Source: Sphingobium sp. D43FB (GTDB lineage: Bacteria > Pseudomonadota > Alphaproteobacteria > Sphingomonadales > Sphingomonadaceae). From it: a stretch of DNA of 64,000 nucleotides. The stretch's first letter is position 1. Each line of letters opens with the position of its first letter. The stretch lies in contig NZ_NMUA01000005.1 of assembly GCF_002312805.1 (NCBI RefSeq), positions 1 to 64,000 of the forward strand, read 5' to 3'. The position numbers were made by a program, and so were the translations under genes. The notes under the pieces are model-generated. The model saw only the letters and a program-made list of their open reading frames with translations, was not told where the DNA came from and did no database searches. Positions 27,639 through 37,670 of this stretch are shown here, piece by piece.

Positions 27639-28944
27639 GGATGCCGCAGACGTCGTTCAGCTTTTCATGGAACATCTGCACCCGCTTTTCCTGATTGGGC
27701 AGGATGCCGCCGGTAAAGCCGCGCGAATGGAGCCCGAGTTGCTGGCCGATCGCGACGCTCATATCCTGATCAGCGACATCGCCCAGCGACCTGGTGCCGA
27801 ACTCGATCTTTTCGCGCTCGACATGTTCGAAGGGGGTTGGCCCCATCGGTCCCATCACAACATCGCTGCCGGGCATTTCATGCGCCATGAACCAATGGTC
27901 GAAGATGCAGCGTTCCGGGTCGGTCGGGTGCGGTTCGGACCGCAATAGCTGGAATCCGTCCGGCCACATGGTGAAGGTGATGTTGGGGAAGAGCGTATAG
28001 TGGTGATAATCCACAATCTCGCTGTCGCCCATGGTCGCATAATGGGCATAGCCCTTTTCCGCGCCCAGCTTGCGCTTTTGCGCGAGGATGGCGTCGCGCG
28101 CCTGGCTGGCGCGGCCTTCATAATCCTTGGGGTCCAACTCCCAATATTCGAGCGCCTGGGCGAGCGGCATTTCGAGGATGTCGGAGGTGGGATAGCGGCC
28201 CGATGGCTTGAGGCCGCGCATGATCATGCAATTATGGCCTTCGGGGTTCATCTCGAAGATGGTGCCTTCGAGCGCGTCATCGATCGACCCGGCGATTTGC
28301 GGGTGGAGATTAGGGAGGTGATAGCTTTCGTTGAAATTGTCGCGGATGATCTTCCAGTTGCACGGCACGTCGGAACTGAGCGCCAGCACGCGCGTCATCT
28401 TGCCCATCTGCCATTGTTCGAGCTGTTCGCCCGCTGCGCCCAGCCATGTCTTGAGCGGCGCGGCATCGCGATCCATGGTGAACCAGACGAAGCCGCCCCA
28501 GACGGTGCAGGGAATTTCCTCCAGCTTCACCTTGCCGCAGGGTGAGCCGCCGGGAAAATCATCGGGGTCTTGGACATGGGCGAGCGTGCCGTCGGGCGCA
28601 TATTTCCAGCCATGATAGCCGCAGGTGAGGAAGGGGGAACCGCCGACTTCGGTCCAGGCGAGGCGATAACCGCGATGCTTGCAGGCATTGTAGAAGGCTT
28701 TGACCGATCCATCCTCCTGGCAGAGCATGACCACCGATTCCCGGCCGATATTATGGGTCAGGAAGTCGCCTGCCTCTTCAAGGTCGGCGGCCATGCCGCC
28801 GATATGCCAGGCCTTGGTCCAGACATGCGCCCATTCAGCGTCTGCCCAGCGTTTTTCATGATAGCGTTCGCCCGTGATGCGGTCACCGCGCACGGGCGGA
28901 TCATAGGCGGCAATCGCGCGGCCCAGGAAAGACTCGATGGTCAT
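27631..28944 (-). CDS. Rieske non-heme iron oxygenase, alpha subunit (second)
   Basis: A 437-residue paralogue of the 24744 gene with the same layout: C88-x-H90 and C108-x-x-H111 for the Rieske cluster, and DNFNESYHLPNLH giving Asp202, His209 and His214. ATG at 28944 follows GAGAGG. It heads a three-gene operon (oxygenase, SnoaL-like, reductase) and is divergent from a TetR gene with a palindromic operator between them, so expression is probably switched on by the substrate or a product. Confidence 0.9.
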   Translation of the reverse strand: MTIESFLGRAIAAYDPPVRGDRITGERYHEKRWADAEWAHVWTKAWHIGGMAADLEEAGDFLTHNIGRESVVMLCQEDGSVKAFYNACKHRGYRLAWTEVGGSPFLTCGYHGWKYAPDGTLAHVQDPDDFPGGSPCGKVKLEEIPCTVWGGFVWFTMDRDAAPLKTWLGAAGEQLEQWQMGKMTRVLALSSDVPCNWKIIRDNFNESYHLPNLHPQIAGSIDDALEGTIFEMNPEGHNCMIMRGLKPSGRYPTSDILEMPLAQALEYWELDPKDYEGRASQARDAILAQKRKLGAEKGYAHYATMGDSEIVDYHHYTLFPNITFTMWPDGFQLLRSEPHPTDPERCIFDHWFMAHEMPGSDVVMGPMGPTPFEHVEREKIEFGTRSLGDVADQDMSVAIGQQLGLHSRGFTGGILPNQEKRVQMFHEKLNDVCGIHD

Positions 28945-28962
28945 GATACCCTCTCGCTATTT

Positions 28963-28984
28963 TTTAGTTGAACGATCGACTAAA
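28963..28984. promoter_or_regulatory. TetR-type palindromic operator
   Basis: A 22-base inverted repeat with half-sites TTTAGTTGAAC and GATCGACTAAA; eighteen of twenty-two positions are symmetric. It lies 19 bases before the second Rieske gene and 50 bases before the TetR gene, well placed to control both. Confidence 0.8.
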
Positions 28985-29033
28985 TTTACCCCGATCGGTT
29001 GCTGCCTGTCAATATCTTCGCCATAGCTGTCCG

Positions 29034-29753
29034 ATGGGCAGGAAAGCGTTGAAACTAGCGGAAACGACAGGTGGGCCGGAGGGGGCGGCGGTGCCGAAAC
29101 TCGATCGGCGGCGGGCACCCGATACGGCGGCCAGGATATTGGATGCGGCTGAGTCGCTCTTTTCGATCCGGGGCTATCATGGCGTGTCGTTGCGCGACAT
29201 TGCGACGCAGGCCGGGGTGCAGGTGGCGCTGACCCATTATCATTTCGGGTCGAAGGAAGATTTGTTCGGCGCGGTGATCGACCGGCGCGCCGACGCGCAT
29301 GTGGCGGGCATGGCGGACGCGCTGGTGCAGGCGCGGCAGGTTGCGGGCGACCAGGCGACCCTTCGCCGCGCGATCATCCGCGCCTTCATCACGCCGATCG
29401 TCGACCGATCGATGCGCGGCGGGACGGGGTGGAAAAATTATATCCGCCTGATGGCGCTGGTGGCGAACATGCCGCAGCAGGAAGCGTTCATATCGCCGTT
29501 TCGCCAGCATTTCGACGATGTGATCGCCGCCTATGTCGAGGCATTGCGCGCGCTGCACCCGGAGATGGACGAGGGCGATGTGCAGTGGGGTTTCTTTTTC
29601 TTCCAGGCGATGATCACGCATATATTGGCCGAAAGCGGCATGTTGGATCGCCAGTCGGGCGGGCGGTTCAGCTCCAGCGATCTGGACGCGATGGTCGAGC
29701 GGATGGTCGATTTCGTCGGCGCGGGCTTCACCGGACTGGTGCGGGAGGCCTAG
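29034..29753 (+). CDS. TetR-family transcriptional regulator
   Basis: A 239-residue regulator. The helix-turn-helix spans AARILDAAESLFSIRGYHGVSLRDIATQAGVQVALTHYHFGSKEDLFGAVI (about residues 35-85), the standard TetR N-terminal layout. The C-terminal half, with WKNYIRLMALVANMP and WGFFFFQAMITHILAESGML, is the ligand-binding and dimer domain, resembling the CerR/YbiH-type C-terminus. A TTG at 28968 in the same frame was rejected because it lies inside the operator. Likely repressor of the Rieske operon and perhaps itself. Confidence 0.88.
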   Translation: MGRKALKLAETTGGPEGAAVPKLDRRRAPDTAARILDAAESLFSIRGYHGVSLRDIATQAGVQVALTHYHFGSKEDLFGAVIDRRADAHVAGMADALVQARQVAGDQATLRRAIIRAFITPIVDRSMRGGTGWKNYIRLMALVANMPQQEAFISPFRQHFDDVIAAYVEALRALHPEMDEGDVQWGFFFFQAMITHILAESGMLDRQSGGRFSSSDLDAMVERMVDFVGAGFTGLVREA

Positions 29754-29824
29754 CATAAAGCCGAGTTTGGCGCATCGTCCCGGCCCGTTACCTTGGCGCA
29801 TAAAATAGATGCGCGAAGGAAGAG

Positions 29825-30631
29825 ATGATGGGCAGGTTGAACGGCAAATTGGCGCTGATCGTCGGTGCGGCTGGCAAGGATAATATGGCGCAGGTCATCG
29901 CCCGCCGCCTGACCGCCGAAGGGGCGCGGGTCGCGGTGGCGGGGCGCAAGGCCGACGCGCTGTCCGCCTTTGCCGACGAGATTGGCGGGGTCGCCGTCGC
30001 CTGCGACATGACCGATCAGCAGAGCATAAAGACGGCGGTGTCCGACGCCGAAGCGGCACTGGGCGGGGTTGATATTGCGATCAACGCGACCGGCTGGGGA
30101 TTGCTCAAGCCGTTTCTGGAGACGACGCAGGACGATCTGGACGCCATGTATGCGCTGCAACTGCGCGGGCCGTTCCAGTTTTTCCAGGCGCTGATCCCGG
30201 CGATGGAGCGGCGCGGCGGCGGGTCGATCATCCAGATCAGTTCGGCGACCGCGACGATCATGTTCCACGACCATGCGGCCTATATGGCGACCAAGGCTGG
30301 GACCGACCATCTGGTCCGCACCGTCGCCAATGAATTTGGGAGCATGGGCATTCGCGCCAACAGCGTGTCGCCCGGCATCACTGAAACGCCGATGACAGCG
30401 GATGCGGCGGCGGTGCCAGGGTTGATGGATGCGTTTCGCAAGGGCTATCCGCTGGGCCGCTATGGCACGTCGGACGATGTGGCCGAGGCGTGCCTGTTCC
30501 TGGCCAGCGACGCCTGTTTCATGACCGGGCAGAATTTGCAGGTGAATGGCGGGCTGACGCTGCGCGCCAATCCGACCAAGGCGGATATTGAGGCGTCGGT
30601 CGCCGCCGCGATGGCTGCCGCCGGGGCGTGA
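29825..30631 (+). CDS. Short-chain dehydrogenase/reductase
   Basis: A 268-residue SDR. The cofactor motif is a variant, VGAAGKDNMAQVIARRL, in place of the usual G-x-x-x-G-x-G. Catalytic Ser139/140, Tyr153 and Lys157 (YMATK) are present, as is NSVSPGITETPM. A GGAAGAG lies just before the start. Its stop overlaps the start of the next gene (GTGA), so the two are co-translated. Part of the Rieske catabolic cluster; a hydroxyl oxidation after ring or side-chain oxygenation is plausible. Substrate unknown. Confidence 0.88.
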   Translation: MMGRLNGKLALIVGAAGKDNMAQVIARRLTAEGARVAVAGRKADALSAFADEIGGVAVACDMTDQQSIKTAVSDAEAALGGVDIAINATGWGLLKPFLETTQDDLDAMYALQLRGPFQFFQALIPAMERRGGGSIIQISSATATIMFHDHAAYMATKAGTDHLVRTVANEFGSMGIRANSVSPGITETPMTADAAAVPGLMDAFRKGYPLGRYGTSDDVAEACLFLASDACFMTGQNLQVNGGLTLRANPTKADIEASVAAAMAAAGA

Positions 30632-31431
30632 CGCGCCCGCTGCCACCGCTCTGCATGGCGTCGGGGATCATGCCCGACGCGACGCCGCTGCAATTGGTGG
30701 AGGCAGCGGCACGGGCCGGTTTCGATTATGGCGGCATGTGGTTCGAGGCGGCGGACTGGACGGATGCGACGACGCGGCAGGTGAAGGCGGCGCTGCGCGA
30801 CACGGGCCTGCCGCTGATCGACATCGAAGTGGTGTGGATCAAGCCGGGGCCGCCCGATCCCGATCATCTGCGGCTGGTCGATGTGGGGATGGAACTGGGC
30901 GCGCGGAATGTGTTGTGCGTCAGCAGCGATCCCGACGATGGGGCGACGCGCGACAAGCTGGCGATGCTGGCCGAACGGGCGGGGGATGCGCTCCGCATCA
31001 ATTTGGAATTCGGCATTTTTACCGAGGTCAAGACGATCGGGCAGGCGAGCGCGATACTGCGCGCGATCGATCATCCGGCGATGGGCCTGTTGATCGACGC
31101 GCTGCATTGGCGGCGGTCGGGCGGGACGCTGGCGGAAGTCGCGGCGGTGCCGCCTGCGTGGCTGAGCTATGTCCAATTATGCGACGCGCCCGACCCCGGC
31201 GCGGACCCGGCCGAGGCGGCGGCGATCCTGACCGAGGCGATCGACGGGCGCGTGGCGCTGGGCGCGGGGGGATTGCCGATAGGGGCGCTGCTGGAGGCGA
31301 TGCCGCAGGGATTGCCCGTGGCGGTCGAGGAACGGTCGACCGCACTGCGGGAGGGGTGGCCGGACCTCAACGAACGGGCGGCGCGGATGCTGGCGACGAC
31401 GCGGGCTTGGGTTGAGGGGCGTGGCCTATGA
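30628..31431 (+). CDS. Xylose-isomerase-like TIM barrel protein
   Basis: A 267-residue sugar phosphate isomerase/epimerase family protein. Seen: LVEAAARAGFDYGGMWFEA, a strand-metal-ligand pattern IDIEVVWIKPG, LRINLEFGIFTEV with a metal-ligand-type Glu, GLLIDALHWRRSGG with Asp/His, YVQLCDAP and VAVEERS. These are the expected divalent-metal ligands of the family, which includes isomerases, epimerases and dehydratases. GTG start overlaps the SDR stop by four bases. The reaction cannot be told from sequence. Confidence 0.8.
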   Translation: MTRPLPPLCMASGIMPDATPLQLVEAAARAGFDYGGMWFEAADWTDATTRQVKAALRDTGLPLIDIEVVWIKPGPPDPDHLRLVDVGMELGARNVLCVSSDPDDGATRDKLAMLAERAGDALRINLEFGIFTEVKTIGQASAILRAIDHPAMGLLIDALHWRRSGGTLAEVAAVPPAWLSYVQLCDAPDPGADPAEAAAILTEAIDGRVALGAGGLPIGALLEAMPQGLPVAVEERSTALREGWPDLNERAARMLATTRAWVEGRGL

Positions 31432-32181
31432 GGGCGACGCGCTTTTCTCTGCGCTAAGGGCGGCGAAGGTCACCACCAACGCGTCGCGCCAGGCGGGGCG
31501 GGCGGGGTCGTGCGGGTGGATTTCGGTTACGCCATGCAGGATGCGGCGATCGTCGATCAGCATGGCGTCGCCCGGCTGGGCCAGCATGAATTCGCCCAGC
31601 GGCGTGCCGTCGGGCGCGCCGATGCGGGTGACGCCTTCGCGCACATTGTTGCGTTCGACCAGCATGACGAAGACATGATCGACGCCGTCGCGGTGCAGCC
31701 CTTCGGGGGTCGGGCGGCCGACTTCGTCGGGCTTCGCCTCGATACGGAACTGGTGCATTTCGACATGCCAGCGACCCTGGGCCGCTGGGTCGAACTGCGC
31801 CGCGCACAAGGCGAAGATCGCCTGGCAGACCGGATTGTCGATGACCGCCTGCTCGACTGGGTCGAACCAGCGCTGCACGTCGCCGTTGAGCCGATTATAG
31901 TCGCGGCTTTGATAATGGGGCTGGTGCGGCATCCGCGCGAACGCGCCATGGTCGCACAGGAAGACGGCGTGGCGACGGCGGCGATAGCGGCCGCCATCGG
32001 CCATGTAGAGATCGGGGCCGAGATCGTTCCAACTGGCGGCGAAGGCGTGCCAATCGGCGGCATTGGCATGCAGCTGCGCGATCGTGTCGTGCCCCTCCAG
32101 CCGGGCATAGCCGATGGCGGTCATGCTGTCGCCAAGGGCGCTATCGGGCAGGGGCGGGTTATCTGTCATGCAAGGGGCCAT
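31426..32181 (-). CDS. 2OG-Fe(II) dioxygenase family protein
   Basis: A 251-residue protein with the iron-binding triad His163-x-Asp165 (GLHRDGVDHVF) and His216 (RILHGVTEI), the jelly-roll pattern of the family that includes free amino-acid hydroxylases such as isoleucine 4-hydroxylase (2OG-Fe_Oxy_2 group). It would couple 2-oxoglutarate decarboxylation to hydroxylation of a small molecule. The 3' end overlaps the convergent TIM-barrel gene by six bases. Start: ATG at 32181 has GAGGGG upstream; an ATG at 32169 is the alternative. The substrate is unknown. Confidence 0.8.
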   Translation of the reverse strand: MAPCMTDNPPLPDSALGDSMTAIGYARLEGHDTIAQLHANAADWHAFAASWNDLGPDLYMADGGRYRRRRHAVFLCDHGAFARMPHQPHYQSRDYNRLNGDVQRWFDPVEQAVIDNPVCQAIFALCAAQFDPAAQGRWHVEMHQFRIEAKPDEVGRPTPEGLHRDGVDHVFVMLVERNNVREGVTRIGAPDGTPLGEFMLAQPGDAMLIDDRRILHGVTEIHPHDPARPAWRDALVVTFAALSAEKSASPS

Positions 32182-32236
32182 AGTGCCCCTCGTGAACGAA
32201 CGACAGGGCCATTTGCCCCCAGCCGGATCGTGCGCG

Positions 32237-32920
32237 TCAATGGCGGAAGAAGAGCGTCAGCGAGGCGACGTGATTGACGGCGGTGCGCCCACCGCGCTGA
32301 TCGACCACTTGCGCCAGATAGCCGACCTCCGCCGTGGAGGCGCCGGGCAGGCCCAATTCCACCCCGACGAAGCCGCGCGCCTGATCGAAGCCGCCTTTCA
32401 CGCCCCAGTCGGTGTCGTTGAGTGCGACGAACCCTTCGGCATAGACCAGCGCGTTGACCGCATCACTGCCCGGCCGCAGCGGCTTTTCGTAGCGGAGCAT
32501 TTCGCGCACCCGCCAGCCCATATCGTCGCCGTCCGATCGCCAGCGCTGTTCCAGCCGGGTGCGCGACATGAGTTCGCCGCCCCAGGGCTTGCCAAGCGTC
32601 CAGTTGAGTTGCTGGAAGCTGCGATCCTCGTTCACATCCGCGCCGTTTTCGACCGGCGAGACGATATGGGCATAGCCCTGATAGACGGTGACGGTGGGGG
32701 ACAATTTCCAGCCCAGCGCGCCGCGAAAGATCGCCTGATTGACCCGCGAGACGCCATCGCCGACGCGTGGCTGGATTTCGGCGAGATAGACGAGGTCGCC
32801 CTTTACCGATCCCATCGCTGTCAGGTTGAGCCAGAGTTGTTCGTCCTGGCTGGTCTGGGCGTGAGCGGGTGTCGCCGCGGCGATGAATAGCGCGGACAGG
32901 ATGAGGGGTAGGCGGCGCAT
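32237..32920 (-). CDS. DUF2490 outer-membrane protein
   Basis: A 227-residue protein with a clean signal peptide (LPLILSALFIAAATPAHA-Q) followed by alternating amphipathic strands typical of a small outer-membrane beta-barrel, ending in the aromatic SLTLFFRH pattern recognised by the barrel assembly machinery. The early QDEQLWLNLTAMGSV and RTRLEQRW stretches match DUF2490. Function is unknown; family members are annotated only by fold. Confidence 0.8.
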   Translation of the reverse strand: MRRLPLILSALFIAAATPAHAQTSQDEQLWLNLTAMGSVKGDLVYLAEIQPRVGDGVSRVNQAIFRGALGWKLSPTVTVYQGYAHIVSPVENGADVNEDRSFQQLNWTLGKPWGGELMSRTRLEQRWRSDGDDMGWRVREMLRYEKPLRPGSDAVNALVYAEGFVALNDTDWGVKGGFDQARGFVGVELGLPGASTAEVGYLAQVVDQRGGRTAVNHVASLTLFFRH

Positions 32921-32956
32921 CGGCGCTCCTTTATTAGAATTGGCGCTGGGTCAGCG

Positions 32957-34597
<1,641 letters not shown>

Positions 34598-34655
34598 TTA
34601 GTGTCGGTTCTTGTCTCTATGGCCCGGCTGGACGGACCTTTTCAATCCAGCATGT

Positions 34656-35327
34656 TCAACGCTTTTGTGCAAACCAGATGACATGGCGTGGCCCCTTGCC
34701 ATTGTCGCGCGCGCGCACGGCGACTTCATCGACCGCAAATCCGGCGCTGGACAGGCGGCGGGTGAAGGCATCGTCCGACCCTGCCGACCAGACCGCGAGG
34801 ATGCCGCCCGGCGTAAGCGCCGCCCGCGCCGCCGCCAGTCCCGTCGCGCTGTAGAGCCGGTCGTTGGCGGCGGCGGTCAGGCCGTCCGGGCCATTATCGA
34901 CGTCGAGCAGGATGGCGTCATAACAGGCGCGTCCCGCGGCGATGACGGGGACGACATCGCCCATCCGCAGATCGACGCGCGGGTCATCAAGGCAGCCGTC
35001 GGCCAATTCCGCCATCGGCCCGCGCGCCCAGTCGATGATTTCGGGCACCAGTTCCGCGAGCGTGATGCGCGCATCCTGCCCCAATACGCCGAGCGCCGCG
35101 CGCAAGGTGAAGCCCATGCCATAGCCGCCGATCAGCAGATGGGGGGCCTTGCGCCCCGCCAGCCGCTCGATCGTCATCAGCGCCAGCGCCTTTTCGGAGC
35201 CGCTCATCCGACTGCTCATCAATTCATTGCGGTCGAGCACGATCATGAAATCGCTGCCACGCCGGTACAGCATCAGTTCCTGCCCCCCAGGCACGGCGGC
35301 AGACCCCAGAAATTCGCGCGGCGTCAT
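34656..35327 (-). CDS. Spermidine synthase-like methyltransferase-fold protein
   Basis: A 223-residue Rossmann protein: MLYRRGSDFMIVLDRNELMSSR, LLIGGYGMGFTLRAAL (nucleotide-binding turn), AELVPEIIDWARG, VDLRMGDVV, and LLDVDNGPDGL. It is like the spermine/spermidine synthase family but short and without the usual N-terminal strand domain, so it may be a distant member with another role. ATG at 35327 was chosen because the longer frame to 35480 overlaps the divergent exoribonuclease gene. Confidence 0.75.
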   Translation of the reverse strand: MTPREFLGSAAVPGGQELMLYRRGSDFMIVLDRNELMSSRMSGSEKALALMTIERLAGRKAPHLLIGGYGMGFTLRAALGVLGQDARITLAELVPEIIDWARGPMAELADGCLDDPRVDLRMGDVVPVIAAGRACYDAILLDVDNGPDGLTAAANDRLYSATGLAAARAALTPGGILAVWSAGSDDAFTRRLSSAGFAVDEVAVRARDNGKGPRHVIWFAQKR

Positions 35328-35478
35328 GATCGATCCTTTGGTGATGGCGTTGTGGCGCGCATGGCAGCTTGGCGTGCGTCGCGCAAATGCTACGGCGCGT
35401 CGCACGGCATGGCATGTGGGCGGCGGCGATGCTATCGGCCCTGTCCTATCGGACACGGACAAGGCAGTTCTTCTTTTC

Positions 35479-35931
35479 ATGCGCTATTTTCTCGACACCG
35501 AATTTAACGGCTTTGGCGGCGTGCTGATCAGCGTCGCGCTGGTGCCCGAACATGCGGATGATGAGGAATTTTACGTCTCGCTGCCGCTGCCCGACGATGT
35601 CGAACCCTGGGTGGCGCAGCATGTCGTCCCCTATCTGCGCCATGTGCCGCCGGGCATCGATCTGGAATTGAACCGGGTGGAGGCGGCCGACCATGTCGCG
35701 GCCTATCTGGAAGGGGATAGCGATCCCGTCATCATCGCCGATTGGCCAGAGGATCTGGCGCATTTCTGTGCGCTGCTGGTGACGGGGCCAGGGCAGATGG
35801 CGGGGGTGGATTTCGGGCTGCGGCTCGAACTGATCAACGCAGCGGGGTTCAGCGCGGCGGCCAACAGCCGGGTGCCGCACAACGCCCTGCATGATGCGCG
35901 GGCGTTGCGCGATTTCTACATGGCCGACTGA
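35479..35931 (+). CDS. 3'-5' exoribonuclease (DEDD, Rv2179c-like)
   Basis: A 150-residue compact RNase-T/DEDD fold protein. It begins MRYFLDTEFNGFGG, with Asp and Glu of the first exonuclease motif; IIADWPEDLAHF gives the middle acidic site and PHNALHDARALRDF the His-x4-Asp of motif III. Size and opening match the mycobacterial Rv2179c group, which trims RNA 3' ends. The last 16 bases overlap the end of the convergent membrane-protein gene. Confidence 0.82.
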   Translation: MRYFLDTEFNGFGGVLISVALVPEHADDEEFYVSLPLPDDVEPWVAQHVVPYLRHVPPGIDLELNRVEAADHVAAYLEGDSDPVIIADWPEDLAHFCALLVTGPGQMAGVDFGLRLELINAAGFSAAANSRVPHNALHDARALRDFYMAD

Positions 35932-37670
35932 CGACCGCGACGCGCGCGTTCCAATAGCCAGAGCAAGGCGCTGGCGATCAGCCAGGCGAGGGCGAAGGGC
36001 CAGGACGGGCCGGGTGCGCTGTCGCCCGCCCGGTCGGTTGCGGTTGGCGGGCGCAGCGCGAGCATGGCGGCCCGATCGCGCGCGGCGCGCATCGCGGGCA
36101 GGGCTTTGGCGGGATAGATATAGAAGGACTTGCCGGTGCCGGTCCGATGCCAGCCTGCGCTATCGGGCCAGAAGGCCGCGCATCCCTGTACTGGCAATAG
36201 GGTGGACCGCCGCCCATCGGGGCGCTCGACCGGCGTCGGGGCGGATAGGCCGCACAGGGTCAGGCGCGCGTTCGCCCAGCCGATCAGGCCAGACTGTTGC
36301 ACGCCGGATGCCGGGCGGATGACGGTGCGCAGCAAGGCGTTCCACCAATCATTATGCAGCGCGCGATGGCCGGTCAGGGTCAGCGCATAGCTGTCCACGC
36401 CCGCGAACAGGGCGATGCGTCCAGTGCCGATCGCGCGCCATTGGGCGAGGGGGGCGTCACTGGCGTCCTGCAACAATGTGGGTGCCTGCGCAGCGGGGGC
36501 GAGGGGCAGGCGGCTGACATCGGGCAGCAGATCGTCAGGCGTGGCGATATCGACCGGCGCATCCGTGCTGCCGATGCCAAGACGGGTGCTGCTCAGTGCG
36601 GGCGCAGCGACTTTGGGCAGGGCAATGGGAGCGAGATCGCCGCTGCCAATGCCGAAGCCCAGCGCGCGCCATTGCGCACGGGTCGCGCCGTCGATCGGAC
36701 CGCTGGGGCGCAGTATCAGGCCCAGTCCTTCGCGCGCTGCGCCGATCAGGACGCCGCGCTGTGCCGCCCAGCTGCGATCATCGACGATGGCGAGGTCGAA
36801 CCGCCGCAGCGTTGCGCCGTTGATGGCGATGGCGGGATCGCCGAGTGCGATGCCGCCGCCCGCGCTCATTTGCGTCGTGACCGTGAAGCCTGCGTCGGTG
36901 GCCCAGCGGCGCAGATATTTGACCTCTGGCCCCGGTGCGGCCGCCAGGATCAACAGTCGCGGGGCGAGGCTATCGGTTACCAGCAGCGGGACGGCGGCTT
37001 GCTCGACCACGCGCTGTCCATCCCGCACGCGCAGGGTAAAGGCGGTGGTTCCGGCGGCGCGGGCGGTGCCGGTCAGGGTGAAATAGCCGTCCGCATCGGG
37101 CGTGGCGCTGTCGGTCACGCGCCCGGCGGGGTCTAGCAGGTCGATGGTCGCGCGGGGCAGGGCGGTTAGCTGGCCACCCACGCGGAACGCTTCGCCCGCC
37201 GCGACGCTGCGGGGCGGGGCGATATGGCTGATGCCGGGGCGGGGCGGGGGCGGGGGGAAGCGGACCGCGACGGCGCGCGCTGCCTCCAGATCGCGAGGGG
37301 GCAGGCCTTCGCCCAGCACGGTGATGGTGCCGACGGCGGGATGGCGGCGCAGCGCGGTGGCGAGGTCGGGGGCGTTTTCGTCGCCGCTGATGTCGCCGGC
37401 TTCAGGGAGGATGATGAGCGGGGCGCCCGGTGCTGCGGCAGCCAAGCGCGGCGTTCCGGCGGTCGCGATGCGCAGCGTGTCGCCCGTCGTCGGGGTCGGC
37501 GGTGGGAATAGCGTCAGGAATAGGAGGCCTGCGCAGAGCGGTTGAAGCAGGAGCAAGGCCGCCAGTCGCCAGGGTGCGGACGGACTGGACCGCTGCCACA
37601 GGACCAGGCGCAGCGAGGCCATCAGCACGGTGAGGATCAAAAGGGCGGCGACGATCCGTTCGATGGTCAT
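35916..37670 (-). CDS. Membrane protein at the end of the MoxR array
   Basis: A 584-residue protein with two N-terminal helices (about 5-20 and 33-55), a large soluble region and a C-terminal helix (PFALAWLIASALLWLLERARR). The middle has a carboxypeptidase-regulatory-like patch (GRVTDSATPDADGYFTLTG) and a glutamine-amidotransferase-like stretch (LLILAAAPGPEVKYLRRWATDAGF). This resembles membrane proteins placed after BatA-like genes. The start overlaps the stop of the DUF4175-like gene (ATGA). No enzymatic motif is seen; a scaffold or sensor role is inference. Confidence 0.7.
   Translation of the reverse strand: MTIERIVAALLILTVLMASLRLVLWQRSSPSAPWRLAALLLLQPLCAGLLFLTLFPPPTPTTGDTLRIATAGTPRLAAAAPGAPLIILPEAGDISGDENAPDLATALRRHPAVGTITVLGEGLPPRDLEAARAVAVRFPPPPPRPGISHIAPPRSVAAGEAFRVGGQLTALPRATIDLLDPAGRVTDSATPDADGYFTLTGTARAAGTTAFTLRVRDGQRVVEQAAVPLLVTDSLAPRLLILAAAPGPEVKYLRRWATDAGFTVTTQMSAGGGIALGDPAIAINGATLRRFDLAIVDDRSWAAQRGVLIGAAREGLGLILRPSGPIDGATRAQWRALGFGIGSGDLAPIALPKVAAPALSSTRLGIGSTDAPVDIATPDDLLPDVSRLPLAPAAQAPTLLQDASDAPLAQWRAIGTGRIALFAGVDSYALTLTGHRALHNDWWNALLRTVIRPASGVQQSGLIGWANARLTLCGLSAPTPVERPDGRRSTLLPVQGCAAFWPDSAGWHRTGTGKSFYIYPAKALPAMRAARDRAAMLALRPPTATDRAGDSAPGPSWPFALAWLIASALLWLLERARRGRQSAM

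Noticed and set aside
28968-29033. TTG start extending the TetR regulator by 22 codons
   Set aside because: The codon lies inside the palindromic operator and the extra residues resemble nothing.
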